From: CAXBNV01 sp963977185
GTDB taxonomy: Bacteria; Pseudomonadota; Gammaproteobacteria; JAGOUU01
Reading direction: 5' to 3'
DNA length: 26,002 nucleotides
NCBI GenBank assembly: GCA_963977185.1
Contig: CAXBNV010000021.1
Coordinates: 1-26,002, forward strand
Every line of letters starts with the position of its first letter. The stretch's first letter is position 1. A model generated the notes under the pieces. That model searched no databases and was not told the DNA's origin. It saw only the letters and a list, made by a program, of their open reading frames with translations. The position numbers were made by a program, and so were the translations under genes. Of this stretch, positions 25,906 to 26,002 are shown piece after piece.

Positions 25906-26002
25906 TTAATATAGTTTTATTTTTGGGTCTATGAAGATTTGAGTGGGTCAGGGCCACCTCATTAAAATCCTTTTGTGCAAACTAAAGTTTGCCATTTCCT
26001 TT
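25906..26002. other. Right-edge intergenic segment with altered base composition
   Basis: From about 25920 the sequence is visibly less AT-rich than the rest of the intergenic DNA (GTGGGTCAGGGCCACCTC at about 25942-25959). It ends in a perfect inverted repeat, GCAAACT (25977-25983) and AGTTTGC (25986-25992), with two bases between. I see no open frame in it. It could be the end of a mobile element, the tail and terminator of a gene lying beyond the window, or unrelated spacer DNA. Confidence 0.4.

Overview
The window is very AT-rich and densely coded. It looks like part of a gammaproteobacterial chromosome. The signs are the order ftsY-ftsE-ftsX-rpoH with rsmD and a pair of M16 peptidases divergent from ftsY, plus a prkA-yeaH-spoVR operon, a giant NAD-dependent glutamate dehydrogenase and a soluble lytic transglycosylase. 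The low GC, the eukaryotic-like protein kinase and the large helical-repeat protein together suggest a host-associated or intracellular lineage, for example Legionellales (Legionella, Coxiella, Rickettsiella or Berkiella type). That placement is inference from gene content, not a phylogenetic result.

Layout. 101-2734 (+): a large unrecognised protein ending in five near-identical ~33-residue repeats. 2749-7511 (-): a compact four-gene run, reading leftward as catalytic M16 peptidase, non-catalytic M16 partner, rsmD and pabB. 7681-11353 (+): ftsY (SRP receptor), ftsE and ftsX (divisome ABC complex) and rpoH (heat-shock sigma factor), followed by a long hairpin. 11482-13152: a small accessory island with a kinase-like gene (-) and a doubtful 72-residue ORF (+). 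13153-17873 (-): prkA, yeaH and spoVR, with the last two overlapping. 18071-22981 (+): NAD-glutamate dehydrogenase, divergent from prkA and followed by a terminator-like hairpin. 23087-23770 (+): an ETHE1-like metallo-beta-lactamase-fold persulfide dioxygenase. 23840-25801 (-): the lytic transglycosylase Slt. 25806-26002: an intergenic segment that ends in sequence less AT-rich than its surroundings, with a perfect inverted repeat.

How it fits together. Most genes are housekeeping: protein targeting, division, heat shock, folate synthesis, rRNA methylation and peptidoglycan turnover. The PrkA/YeaH/SpoVR module is linked to stationary phase and starvation in other bacteria. It sits back to back with a glutamate-catabolising dehydrogenase, which would suit a bacterium living on amino acids. 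The two accessory genes (repeat protein and kinase-like protein) are the best candidates for host interaction, but nothing in the DNA proves secretion. I see no tRNA, rRNA, CRISPR array or complete insertion sequence. No clearly new multi-gene system is visible.
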